A stretch of 28,483 nt of DNA, taken from Acidaminococcus sp. CAG:917. GTDB taxonomy: Bacteria; Bacillota; Clostridia; Christensenellales; CAG-917. Position 1 is the first letter of the stretch. Each line of letters begins with the position of its first letter. Under the pieces are notes generated by a model. It was not told where the DNA came from, did not search any database, and saw only the letters and a list, made by a program, of their open reading frames with translations. This document shows, piece after piece, positions 8,942-16,717 of this stretch. A program made the position numbers and the translations under genes. The stretch spans positions 14,566 to 43,048 of the forward strand of contig FR901007.1 of assembly GCA_000437555.1 (NCBI GenBank), read 5' to 3'.

Positions 8942-8969
8942 AAAATAAGGGGCGAATGCCCCTTATTTT
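8942..8969 (-). terminator. Rho-independent terminator after nrdD
   Basis: A perfect 12-bp stem AAAATAAGGGGC/GCCCCTTATTTT with a four-base loop is followed on the minus strand by a T-run. It lies 8 bp after the nrdD stop and before nrdG. Confidence 0.88.
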
Positions 8970-8977
8970 ATATATGT

Positions 8978-11080
8978 TTATTTAACGTCTTTGCATTGTT
9001 CAGGGCGAATAACGTATTTAACTCTTTCACGGTATTCTTCCTTTTTGCCCTTGTGATAGTTCTGAACAGGTCTTAAATATCCCACGACTCTGCTGTAAAC
9101 TTCCGTTTCCGCTCCGCACTGAGGGCAAGTAAAGTGCTCGCCTGCGATATAGCCGTGCTCGTTGCAAACGCTGAATGTCGGAGTCATCGAGATATAAGGC
9201 ATTTTGGAAACCGTGAATATCTTTTTAATCATCTTCTTGCAGACTTCGATATCTTCTATACGCTCTCCGAGATAGAGGTGTTGCACCGTGCCGCCGGTAT
9301 AGAGGAATTGAAGCTCGTCTTGAAGTCTGACCGTTTCCATAATGTCATCGGTATATCCGACGGGAAGCTGAGTGGAGTTGGTGTAATAAACGTCCTTCTC
9401 GCCAGCCGTGATGATATCGGGATACTGAGCCTTGTCAAGTCTGGCAAGACGGTAAGTCGTGCCCTCTGCGGGAGTTGCTTCGAGGTTGTAGTTGTGTCCC
9501 GTCTCTTTTTGGAACTCAACCATTATTTCTCTTAAATAGTGCATGACCTTGATTGCAAAAGCCTGTCCCTCGTCCGTGGTGATGTCCTTATTCATAAAGT
9601 TGAGGCAAGCCTCGTTCATACCGACGATACCGATTGTATTGAAGTGATTTGACCAATACTCGCCCGTTCTCTCTTTAACGCCTCTAAGGTAGTGCGTCGA
9701 ATAAGGATAAAGTCCCTTTTCGCTTTGAGCTTCGACAATCTTTCTCTTGATTTCAAGAGAGGTTTTGGCAAGAATTGCCATGCTCTTGAGCCTGTCCATA
9801 AATTCCGCTTCCGTCTTAGAAAGATAACCTATACGGGGAAGGTTTATTGTGACGACGCCGATAGAGCCTGTAAGCGGGTTGGAGCCGAACAAGCCGCCGC
9901 CGCGTTTGCGGAGCTCGGAAACGTCAAGACGAAGCCTGCAGCACATTGAAACCGCGTCCTCCGGCGAGAGGTCGGAGTTGATATAGTTTGCAAAGTAAGG
10001 AATGCCGTATTTGCAGGTGATGTTCATAAATGCGTTTACGACTTCGCTGTCCCAGTCAAACTCTTTGGTTACGTTTATTGTAGGAATCGGGAACGTGAAC
10101 ACCCTGCCTTTAGCGTCGCCCTCTAACATAACGTCGCAGAAAGCAAGGTTGAACATATCCATTTCCTTTTGGAAATCTTTATAGCATTCCTCTTTATACT
10201 CACCGCCGATAACAACAGGTTGGTCGGCAAGCGTTCTCGGAACTTTAATATCGAACGTGAGGTTCGAGAAGGGGCATTGGAATCCCACACGGGTAGGCAC
10301 GTTGATATTGAAAACGAATTCCTGAATGCACTGTCTGACCTGTTCGTAAGTCATATTGTCGTATCTGATAAACGGAGCGCAGTAAGTATCGATTGAGCTC
10401 CACGCCTGTGCGCCCGCCGTCTCGCCCTGTGTGGTGAACGTGCTGTTGACGAGCTGTCCGAGGAAGGACCTGAGGTGCTTTGCAGGGTGAGATTCCACCT
10501 TTCCGGCAACGCCGCCGAAACCGTCTGTCAAAAGCTGTCTGATATCCCAGCCTGCGCAGTAAGGACCGAAAAATCCGAGGTCGTGAAGGTGGATAGCTCC
10601 GCTTTCGTGTGCCTCTCTGACCTCTTTTGGATATACTTTATATAGCCAATACTTTTTTGTGAAGTGCTCGCGAACGTAGTTGTTGAGTCCGTTTACGCTC
10701 TTTTGCATATTGGCGTTTTCCTTTACTCCCCAATCTTTCTCGGCAAGGTAGCCGGTAAAGAGTTCGCTCGTTTCGCCTATGAGGGCGTTGATGTTTCTCG
10801 CCTCTTGTCTTCTTTCACGGTAGAGAATGTAAGCCTTTGCGGTCTGAGCGTGTCCTTCGTTGATAAGAACTTCTTCGACGATGTCCTGAATGTCCTCAAC
10901 GGTGGGTATCTTGTCGTTGAATTTGGCTTCCGCCGCTTTTACGACGAGGTCTGCAAGCGTAGCGGATAAAATTTTATCCTTACCGCCGCAAGCCTGAGCC
11001 GCTTTGAAAATGGCTTCGGTGATTTTGTCTTTCTCGAAAAATTCGATTCTGCCGTCACGTTTCAAAATTTTGATAATCAT
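8978..11080 (-). CDS. nrdD: Anaerobic (class III) ribonucleoside-triphosphate reductase
   Basis: NrdD reduces ribonucleoside triphosphates to deoxyribonucleotides under anaerobic conditions, using a glycyl radical installed by NrdG. The 700-residue protein starts MIIKILKRDGRIEFF, the beginning of an ATP-cone regulatory domain (about residues 1-90), followed by the ten-stranded catalytic barrel. Near the C-terminus are a zinc-site CPQC pair and the radical loop RVVGYL, with the radical-bearing glycine at about residue 667. I chose the ATG at 11080 because GGAGGAG lies four bases before it and because the ATP cone begins there; an upstream in-frame ATG at 11113 would add 11 residues unlike the family. 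The promoter region carries two NrdR-like boxes. Confidence 0.96.
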   Translation of the reverse strand: MIIKILKRDGRIEFFEKDKITEAIFKAAQACGGKDKILSATLADLVVKAAEAKFNDKIPTVEDIQDIVEEVLINEGHAQTAKAYILYRERRQEARNINALIGETSELFTGYLAEKDWGVKENANMQKSVNGLNNYVREHFTKKYWLYKVYPKEVREAHESGAIHLHDLGFFGPYCAGWDIRQLLTDGFGGVAGKVESHPAKHLRSFLGQLVNSTFTTQGETAGAQAWSSIDTYCAPFIRYDNMTYEQVRQCIQEFVFNINVPTRVGFQCPFSNLTFDIKVPRTLADQPVVIGGEYKEECYKDFQKEMDMFNLAFCDVMLEGDAKGRVFTFPIPTINVTKEFDWDSEVVNAFMNITCKYGIPYFANYINSDLSPEDAVSMCCRLRLDVSELRKRGGGLFGSNPLTGSIGVVTINLPRIGYLSKTEAEFMDRLKSMAILAKTSLEIKRKIVEAQSEKGLYPYSTHYLRGVKERTGEYWSNHFNTIGIVGMNEACLNFMNKDITTDEGQAFAIKVMHYLREIMVEFQKETGHNYNLEATPAEGTTYRLARLDKAQYPDIITAGEKDVYYTNSTQLPVGYTDDIMETVRLQDELQFLYTGGTVQHLYLGERIEDIEVCKKMIKKIFTVSKMPYISMTPTFSVCNEHGYIAGEHFTCPQCGAETEVYSRVVGYLRPVQNYHKGKKEEYRERVKYVIRPEQCKDVK

Positions 11081-11141
11081 TTTTCTCCTCCAATCTAAGA
11101 ATTCAAGCGACATAGGCCGCCCTACTCATATTTGCTTAATG

Positions 11142-11171
11142 AGTCTACCATAACAATATATTGTATGTCAA
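11142..11171 (-). promoter_or_regulatory. Sigma-A promoter of nrdD
   Basis: A perfect TTGACA -35 box (11166-11171 on the minus strand) is followed 18 bp later by TAGACT (11142-11147). The start would be near 11135, about 55 nt before the nrdD ATG. The spacer contains the first NrdR-like palindrome. Confidence 0.65.
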
Positions 11172-11198
11172 GATTTTTTTGACCACAAATTATTGAAT
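11151..11198. promoter_or_regulatory. Tandem NrdR-box-like operators on the nrdD promoter
   Basis: Box 1 (11151-11166) contains the perfect palindrome ACAATATATTGT and matches the NrdR consensus ACACWATATRTWGTGT at 13 of 16 positions by my count. Box 2 (11183-11198), containing ACAAATTATTGA, matches at 11 of 16. Their centres are 32 bp apart, about three helical turns, as is usual for NrdR box pairs. Box 1 fills the spacer between the -35 and -10 boxes, so bound repressor would block RNA polymerase. NrdR is the general nucleotide-sensing repressor of ribonucleotide reductase genes; its gene is not in this window. Confidence 0.55.
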
Positions 11199-11213
11199 TT
11201 TTCAAATTTATTT

Positions 11214-11230
11214 CGTGAAACGGTTTCACG
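11214..11230. promoter_or_regulatory. Perfect 17-bp palindrome upstream of nrdD
   Basis: CGTGAAAC-G-GTTTCACG has perfect 8-bp arms around a single base and sits about 45 bp upstream of the nrdD -35 box. It has the size and symmetry of a dimeric transcription factor site. It has no U-tract on the minus strand and there is no plus-strand gene it could terminate, so an operator is more likely than a terminator. Confidence 0.4.
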
Positions 11231-11530
11231 GATTTTTTTATGCATTTTATTCGGTTTTTACCTTCTTTTATTCATTAAAACCCGTATAAGCTTAACCCTT
11301 TTAACCTTATTAACGAATGAATTTTTATAAACGCAAAAAAACATAAAAGTTTCTTATCATTTAATCGTTTTGATTATAATTTAAAATCAGTAGCTATTGT
11401 GCCTTCAATATATTTGTGATTTAAATAATATTGTTTATTGCAATTATTATGTCTTTATTTTTTGTATTCGCCCAACTTTTTTGTTTTGCCCCATATAGCT
11501 ATTAACTCTATAAACGGATTGACGGTAAAT
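11231..11530. other. Gene-free AT-rich spacer
   Basis: These 300 bases between the nrdD control region and the terminator of the next gene are strongly AT-rich. I see no open frame with a ribosome binding site, no stable hairpin and no repeat that I can support. Confidence 0.5.
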
Positions 11531-11557
11531 TAAAAAGCAACCGCTCAGCGGTTGCTT
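11531..11557 (-). terminator. Rho-independent terminator of the metallo-beta-lactamase gene
   Basis: A ten-base-pair stem AAGCAACCGC/GCGGTTGCTT (11535-11557) with a three-base loop is followed on the minus strand by TTTTTA. Confidence 0.85.
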
Positions 11558-11598
11558 AAATTTAATTTTATATAAATTTGTTTAGTTTTTCCGACAGT

Positions 11599-12768
11599 TT
11601 ATGCTTGCCCTTGCTCCGCCACCGTATCCGCTCCCACCTGCGCCTGAGCCTGAGTGACGTCCTTTTCAGTTATAAACGAGATTTCGGTATCCTTTATCGA
11701 AATGACTATATTTCCCATAAGGTCGGTGCGGTAAATCATAACGCCCCTTACTATAAACCTGTCGAGAGTTGCCTGACGGGGATGCTCGAACTTGTTGCCG
11801 TCGGCGTTACAGCTTATAAAGCAATATTCCACCTCAATAAAATTCAAGAAACTTTCGGTCGAAGACGTTTCGCTGCCGTGGTGTCCCACTTTGAGAACGT
11901 CGCAGTCGAGAGTCTCCACACCGTATTTGTCTTTAGCCTTGGCTATGAACTCGGGTTCGTTTATCTCGTTGGAATCGCCGGTAAGCACCACCTTTTTACC
12001 GTTGTAGAAGAGTATACCTATAGGCGAGATAGCGTTTTTGGCTTCCGCATTATTTAAACGTGTATCGTCCCAATCCTCCTGGTCGTAGCAGAAAAAGTCT
12101 ATCTGCCAGCCTTCGCCCTCAAGCGTAAAGTCGCCGATGTTCAATCTTATGTTGGCTTCAGGCTCGGTAAGTGCCGCTATAAAGAAGTCGGCATAACACT
12201 TTGTATCTACGTCGTCGGGGTCGGTAAACCAAGCAAGTTTTTCCTCGTCAAGATTTGCCTCTGCAACAGAGCTATGGGTCGCCAAAACGTTGGGCATATA
12301 AATATTGTCCACATCATATTCAGAAAGCACCTCGTCCATAAAATAAACGTGGTCGGAATCGCAGTGAGTGAGCATAAGATAATCTATCTGACCGTCGGTG
12401 ACGTATGTATCTATATACGCCAAGGCTTCTTCCTTTATATCGCCCGAGTTGTTATAGTTGGCGCAGTCGATAAGCATTTCCTTGCCGTCGGGAAATAAAA
12501 TCAAAATACAGTCGCCCTGCCCGACGTCTATCATATGTATCTGAAGTTCGCCCTCGGTGATCACGACGGGAGGAAGTCCCTCTCCCGAGCCGCCGCTGTC
12601 AGGCGTGGACGGGTCGCCGTTTCCCGTTATGAAATTTAATCCCTTTTCAAATATCTCGGGAGCGCCGAAATACAAGCCGATAACGACTGCGGCTATAACT
12701 ATCACCAAAACGACGGCGATAATAAGCAGCAAACCTTTCTTGTTTTTAGAATTGGATTTTGTCGCCAT
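11599..12768 (-). CDS. Membrane-anchored ComEC-like metallo-beta-lactamase-fold hydrolase
   Basis: The 389-residue protein has a short basic N-terminus, one transmembrane segment (about residues 12-34), a Gly/Ser/Pro-rich linker (about 50-68) and then a metallo-beta-lactamase domain. The domain carries MIDVGQGD, the metal ligands H135-x-D137-x-D139-H140 (THCDSDH), LTGD and the VLKVGHHGS block, which together match the C-terminal nuclease-like domain of ComEC/Rec2 and its stand-alone relatives. Topology suggests the hydrolase lies outside the membrane. Relatives may act on extracellular DNA or other phosphodiesters; the substrate is not shown here. The ATG at 12768 is chosen because AAAGGAGG precedes it by four bases. 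The C-terminus ends in an Ala/Gln-rich tail. It has its own promoter and terminator and so is a single-gene unit. Confidence 0.85.
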   Translation of the reverse strand: MATKSNSKNKKGLLLIIAVVLVIVIAAVVIGLYFGAPEIFEKGLNFITGNGDPSTPDSGGSGEGLPPVVITEGELQIHMIDVGQGDCILILFPDGKEMLIDCANYNNSGDIKEEALAYIDTYVTDGQIDYLMLTHCDSDHVYFMDEVLSEYDVDNIYMPNVLATHSSVAEANLDEEKLAWFTDPDDVDTKCYADFFIAALTEPEANIRLNIGDFTLEGEGWQIDFFCYDQEDWDDTRLNNAEAKNAISPIGILFYNGKKVVLTGDSNEINEPEFIAKAKDKYGVETLDCDVLKVGHHGSETSSTESFLNFIEVEYCFISCNADGNKFEHPRQATLDRFIVRGVMIYRTDLMGNIVISIKDTEISFITEKDVTQAQAQVGADTVAEQGQA

Positions 12769-12789
12769 GTTGCCTCCTTTTATCATTAT

Positions 12790-12818
12790 ATTATATGCCC
12801 TACCCATTTCGACGGCAA
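12790..12818 (-). promoter_or_regulatory. Sigma-A promoter of the metallo-beta-lactamase gene
   Basis: On the minus strand TTGCCG (12813-12818) and TATAAT (12790-12795) are 17 bp apart, so transcription starts just before the strong AAAGGAGG ribosome binding site. Confidence 0.7.
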
Positions 12819-12864
12819 TGACTATGTTTATGCTTTATCCGTCGGAATTCAGGGCTTGTAAATC

Positions 12865-12892
12865 AAAGGCGGAACTTTATTTCAAGCTCCGC
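12865..12892 (-). terminator. Possible weak terminator after dapL
   Basis: A nine-base-pair stem with one G-U pair (GCGGAGCTT/AAGTTCCGC on the minus strand, 12869-12892) begins ten bases after the dapL stop. The T-run behind it is short (CTTTGATTT), so termination may be partial. Confidence 0.45.
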
Positions 12893-12901
12893 ACTTTTAT
12901 C

Positions 12902-14092
12902 TTACGCTTTTAAGTCTTTTACAACCTGTTTGAAAATTGCCATTGCCTTTACAACGTTTTCTCTGTTGCCGAAAGCGGTAAGACGGAAGTAGCCGTCGCC
13001 GTGCACGCCGAAACCAACGCCGGGAGTTCCCACCACCCCGTAGCTAAGCAGCAGGTCGAAAAAGTCCCACGAATTCATATTGCCGGGGCACTTGAGCCAG
13101 ATATAAGGCGAATTTTTGCCGCCCACGTACCAGATGCCGAGCTCGTCGAGCGTATCCATCATAACCTTTGCGTTGCCGAGATAATAAGCAATGTTTTCTC
13201 TTGTCTGTTTATATCCCTCGTCGGTAAATACCGCCTCGGCGCCTCTTTGAATGACGTATGAAACGCCGTTAAATTTCGTCGTCTGACGTCTGAGCCACAT
13301 TTTGTTGAGACTCGTATTTTCAAAGACGAGGTCTTTGGGCACTACGGTATAACCGCATCTCGTTCCCGTAAAGCCCGCCGTTTTTGAAAGCGAACAAATT
13401 TCTATGGCACAGGTTTTTGCGCCCTCTATTTCATATATGGAAGTGGGAAGCGTCTTATCCTGAATAAAAGCCTCGTATGCGCTGTCGAATAAAATAATCG
13501 CTCCCTTTTTGTTGGCATAGTCAACCCAAGCTTTAAGCCCCGCCTTGTCGTATACGGCGCCTGTCGGATTGCAAGGCGAACAGATATAAATGATATCTGC
13601 GTCTACGCTCTCGTCGGGAAGCGGCAAAAAATTATTTTGAGCGTTGCCCTCGAAAAATTTGACTTTTCTGCCCGCCATAACGTTGGTATCGAGATATACG
13701 GGATAAACTATATCGCTCATCAAAACCGTGTTGTCTACCGAGAAGATATCCAAAATGTTGCCGAGGTCGCTCTTTGCTCCGTCGGAAACGAAAATCTCGT
13801 CGGAAGAAAGCGTCACGCCCTTCGTCTTATAATAATCCGCTATTTTATCTCTCAAAAAAGCATAGCCTTGCTCTTCGCCGTATCCTTTGAAAGTTTTAGC
13901 GTCACCCATCTCCTCGCTTGCCTTAACAAGAGCCTTTACGACAATCTGAGGAAGCGGCAACGTCACGTCGCCTATTCCCAAACGGATAATTTCTTTATCG
14001 GGGTGAGCGGCTTTGAATTCGTTTACTTTTTTTGCAATAGTGGAAAAAAGATAACCTTCTTCTACGTTGTGATAATTTGAATTTATTTTCAT
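12902..14092 (-). CDS. dapL: LL-diaminopimelate aminotransferase
   Basis: DapL converts tetrahydrodipicolinate directly to LL-2,6-diaminopimelate using glutamate and PLP, bypassing the DapD/DapC/DapE steps. The 396-residue length and class I/II aminotransferase fold fit. Visible elements are LGIGDVTLPLP near residues 38-48, the CNPTG block (Asn175), Asp203 for the PLP ring, and the Schiff-base Lys237 in SLSKTAGFTGTRCGY. GAGGT lies just before the ATG. It follows guaA by 78 bp with no terminator between, so dapF, guaA and dapL probably form one transcript. Its product is the substrate of DapF two genes upstream, which supports the assignment. Confidence 0.95.
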   Translation of the reverse strand: MKINSNYHNVEEGYLFSTIAKKVNEFKAAHPDKEIIRLGIGDVTLPLPQIVVKALVKASEEMGDAKTFKGYGEEQGYAFLRDKIADYYKTKGVTLSSDEIFVSDGAKSDLGNILDIFSVDNTVLMSDIVYPVYLDTNVMAGRKVKFFEGNAQNNFLPLPDESVDADIIYICSPCNPTGAVYDKAGLKAWVDYANKKGAIILFDSAYEAFIQDKTLPTSIYEIEGAKTCAIEICSLSKTAGFTGTRCGYTVVPKDLVFENTSLNKMWLRRQTTKFNGVSYVIQRGAEAVFTDEGYKQTRENIAYYLGNAKVMMDTLDELGIWYVGGKNSPYIWLKCPGNMNSWDFFDLLLSYGVVGTPGVGFGVHGDGYFRLTAFGNRENVVKAMAIFKQVVKDLKA

Positions 14093-14170
14093 ATATACCT
14101 CAAATGATAAATTGATTTAGCCTGTTTTTCGATTTGCTTTTTAATAAGTTTTTTTGCAGTTTGTTAAAAT

Positions 14171-15697
14171 CTATTCCCATTCGATAGTGGCGGGCGGTTT
14201 GCCCGATATGTCATAGACAATTCTCGATACTCCGTCCACCTCGTTTGAAATTCTCGACGAGGCACGCTCTAAAACCTCGTGCGGAACCTTGCAATATTCC
14301 GCCGTCATAAAATCACTCGTGTTGACGGCCCTTAGCGCCAAGATATAGTCGTAGGTTCTGAAATCGCCCATAACTCCGACGGAGCGCATATTCGTGAGCA
14401 CTGCAAAATACTGGCTTGCCCCCACGTTCGCCTTTTCCATTTCGTAAGTGAAAATGGCGTCCGCCTCTTTTAAAATGTTAAGTTTTTCCTCCGTTATCTC
14501 GCCTATAATTCTGACTGCGAGACCGGGACCCGGGAAGGGCTGACGGTATACGAGTTTGTCGGGAAGCCCGAGCTTTTTGCCTATCTGCCTTACCTCGTCT
14601 TTAAACAGTCCTCTGAGCGGTTCTACAAGCGTGGTAAAACTCATATTCTTAGGAAGTCCGCCGACGTTGTGGTGACTCTTTATGTTCGCACTGTTCTTTG
14701 CTCCCGACTCGATGACGTCGGGATATATCGTGCCCTGCGCCAAAAATTTGACGTTGCCGAATTTTTTGGATTCGTCTTCAAACACTTTGATAAATTCCGC
14801 GCCGATAATCTTTCTTTTAGTTTCGGGGTCGGTTACGCCCTTTAGTTTTTCCAAAAATCTGTCTTTTGCGTTAACTCTTATAAATCTTAAATCGAAAGGC
14901 TTGAACGCCGCCTCTACGTCGTCGCCCTCGTTTTTTCTCATAAGACCGTGGTCGACGAATATGCAAACAAGCTGACTTCCTATCGCCTTTGAAAGAAGCG
15001 CCGCCACGACCGAGCTGTCTACGCCGCCGCTGAGACCGAGTATGACCGTCTCATCACCCACCGTCTCTCTGACGAGCTTTATCTGCTCTTCGATATAGCC
15101 TTCCATCGTATAGTCGCCCGTCGCTCCGCATACGCCGTAAACGAAATTCTTGAGCATTTCTTTTCCGTTTTCGGTGTGTTGAACTTCAGGATGAAATTGC
15201 ACGGCATAAAGTTTTTTAGCGTCATTTGCCATTGCCGCCGTGGGACAATCCTTTGTCTTTGCCACAACTCTAAAGCCCGTCGGGACAGTCTTTACGTAAT
15301 CGGTGTGCGACATAAGTGCGATTTGCTTTTTGTCTAAGCCGTTAAACAGAACGCAGTCGTCTGTTATTTCCGTGTCAATTTTGCCGTATTCGCTCACGTT
15401 GCACGAAACTACTTCGCCGCCCAATTTGTATGCCATAAGCTGCATTCCGTAACAAATGCCGAGGATAGGGATACCAAGCTCAAAAAGCTCCTTATCGCAG
15501 GTCGGCGCATCGGCTCCGTAAACAGAGTTGGGACCGCCCGTAAGCACAATGCCTATCGGATTAATCTTTTTTATCTCGTCAACGGGCATATCGCCGGACT
15601 TGATGATAGAGAGAACGTGCATCTCTCTTATTCTTCTTGCGATAAGCTCTTTATACTGACCGCCAAAGTCCAGAACCAAAACAGTTTGATTGTTCAA
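14171..15697 (-). CDS. guaA: GMP synthase (glutamine-hydrolysing)
   Basis: GuaA aminates XMP to GMP. The protein has a class I glutamine amidotransferase domain (Cys82 in GICYGMQ, His in QFHPEV), then the ATP-pyrophosphatase domain with P-loop GLSGGVDSS, then the C-terminal dimerisation domain with RQPFPGPGLAVRIIG and a TIEWE end. I place the start at a TTG at 15697, giving MNNQTVLVLDFGGQY and 508 residues, the usual size. GGGGAGGT lies six bases upstream. The TTG overlaps the dapF stop as TTGA, so translation of the two genes is probably coupled. A longer frame extending to 15901 lies inside dapF and is not family-like. Coupling of a purine gene to dapF is a point of interest. Confidence 0.95.
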   Translation of the reverse strand: MNNQTVLVLDFGGQYKELIARRIREMHVLSIIKSGDMPVDEIKKINPIGIVLTGGPNSVYGADAPTCDKELFELGIPILGICYGMQLMAYKLGGEVVSCNVSEYGKIDTEITDDCVLFNGLDKKQIALMSHTDYVKTVPTGFRVVAKTKDCPTAAMANDAKKLYAVQFHPEVQHTENGKEMLKNFVYGVCGATGDYTMEGYIEEQIKLVRETVGDETVILGLSGGVDSSVVAALLSKAIGSQLVCIFVDHGLMRKNEGDDVEAAFKPFDLRFIRVNAKDRFLEKLKGVTDPETKRKIIGAEFIKVFEDESKKFGNVKFLAQGTIYPDVIESGAKNSANIKSHHNVGGLPKNMSFTTLVEPLRGLFKDEVRQIGKKLGLPDKLVYRQPFPGPGLAVRIIGEITEEKLNILKEADAIFTYEMEKANVGASQYFAVLTNMRSVGVMGDFRTYDYILALRAVNTSDFMTAEYCKVPHEVLERASSRISNEVDGVSRIVYDISGKPPATIEWE

Positions 15698-16539
15698 ATT
15701 TCTACCTCCCCGCTGAAAACGACTGCGGCTTCGCCCGTCATCATAACGCTCTTGTTCGTATAGTTTATTGTCAAATCGCCGCCAATGAGGCTGACCGTAA
15801 TATCTTTTCCCATATCGGCATAACCGTTGAGCACGGCGGCAACCGCGCTTGCGCACGCTCCCGTTCCGCAGGCGAGCGTCTCTCCGCTGCCTCTTTCCCA
15901 AACTCTCATTTTCAGTTTGTTACGGCCGAGAACTTCGATAAATTCCGTATTTATTCTGTCGGGGAAAATCTCGGCGTTCTCGAAAACGGGGCCGATTTTT
16001 TCGAGGTCAAGCCCGTCCACCGAATCGACGAACACCACGCAATGCGGATTGCCCATCGAAACGCAGGTTATGACTTCCTCTTTATTTCCTATCATCGCCT
16101 TTTCGGAAATTATCTTTCCCTTTTTAAGCGTGACAGGTATCTTTTCCGCTTCGAGTTCGGCTTGTCCCATATCCACCTTGACTTTGGCGATTTTGCCGTC
16201 CTCGCCCTCGTATAGCGTAAGATATTTTATTCCCGAAAGAGTTTCGATAGAAATCTCTTTTTTGTCCACCATAGCGTTATCAAAAAGATACTTGCCCACA
16301 CACCTTATGGCGTTTCCGCACATCTTACCCTCGCTTCCGTCAAGATTGAACATTCTCATCTTGGCGTCGGCTACCTTTGACGGACAAATCAAAACTATAC
16401 CGTCGCCGCCTATACCAAAGTGTCGGTCGCTAAGCTTTACGGCAAGCTCGCTCGGATTATCGATTTCCTGTTTGAAGCAGTCAAAATAAATATAGTCGTT
16501 GCCTATACCCTGCATTTTAGTAAAAAATAATTTTTTCAT
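15694..16539 (-). CDS. dapF: Diaminopimelate epimerase
   Basis: DapF converts LL-diaminopimelate to the meso form used for lysine and peptidoglycan cross-bridges. It is a PLP-independent two-base racemase. The 281-residue protein carries GNDYIYFD at residues 13-20, the first catalytic cysteine Cys74 in MCGNAIRC and the second, Cys224, in ETLACGTGAC. The ATG at 16539 gives the family-typical MKKLFFTKMQGIGND start and has AGAGGA just upstream; an in-frame start at 16566 adds nine residues without support. It heads the dapF-guaA-dapL cluster. A structured leader with a terminator-like hairpin lies between its start and the upstream gene. Confidence 0.95.
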   Translation of the reverse strand: MKKLFFTKMQGIGNDYIYFDCFKQEIDNPSELAVKLSDRHFGIGGDGIVLICPSKVADAKMRMFNLDGSEGKMCGNAIRCVGKYLFDNAMVDKKEISIETLSGIKYLTLYEGEDGKIAKVKVDMGQAELEAEKIPVTLKKGKIISEKAMIGNKEEVITCVSMGNPHCVVFVDSVDGLDLEKIGPVFENAEIFPDRINTEFIEVLGRNKLKMRVWERGSGETLACGTGACASAVAAVLNGYADMGKDITVSLIGGDLTINYTNKSVMMTGEAAVVFSGEVEI

Positions 16540-16578
16540 AAGTCCTCTTTGTAAATTATAATACATAAAAAAATTTCA

Positions 16579-16669
16579 GGCAATAAAAAAAGCCCCTTTA
16601 GAGCCTCCAAGTTTTGAATTTTTAAAACTCGGAGAACAATTAAAACAAACTCTCGTTTTGCTTATTGCC
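16579..16669 (-). promoter_or_regulatory. Candidate structured leader RNA / attenuator before dapF
   Basis: On the minus strand the element is closed by the perfect pair GGCAATAA (5' side, 16662-16669) and TTATTGCC (3' side, 16579-16586). Inside is an 11-bp hairpin with one G-U pair (CTCCGAGTTTT/AAAACTTGGAG), then a short GC hairpin ending in GGGGCTTTTTTT, which resembles an intrinsic terminator. It lies about 40 bases before the dapF ATG. It matches neither the lysine riboswitch nor a T-box as far as I can see. It could be an attenuator of the dap operon or simply a terminator catching read-through. Confidence 0.35.
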
Positions 16670-16676
16670 GTATCTT

Positions 16677-16707
16677 ATAAAAAACAAAACGGCTAAACGC
16701 CGTTTTG
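16677..16707 (-). terminator. Rho-independent terminator of the four-helix membrane protein gene
   Basis: A nine-base-pair stem CAAAACGGC/GCCGTTTTG (16685-16707) with a five-base loop is followed on the minus strand by TTTTTTA. It lies 11 bp after the stop codon. Confidence 0.82.
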
Positions 16708-16717
16708 CATGTCAAAT

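Noticed and set aside
15698..15901. N-terminal extension of guaA by about 68 codons
   Set aside because: The extension is inside dapF in another frame, is very Arg-rich and unlike GuaA. The TTG at 15697 with a strong ribosome binding site gives the family length.
16540..16680. Lysine riboswitch or T-box before dapF
   Set aside because: The T-box TGGNACCGCG element is absent and the conserved lysine-riboswitch elements were not found; only a generic structured leader is claimed.
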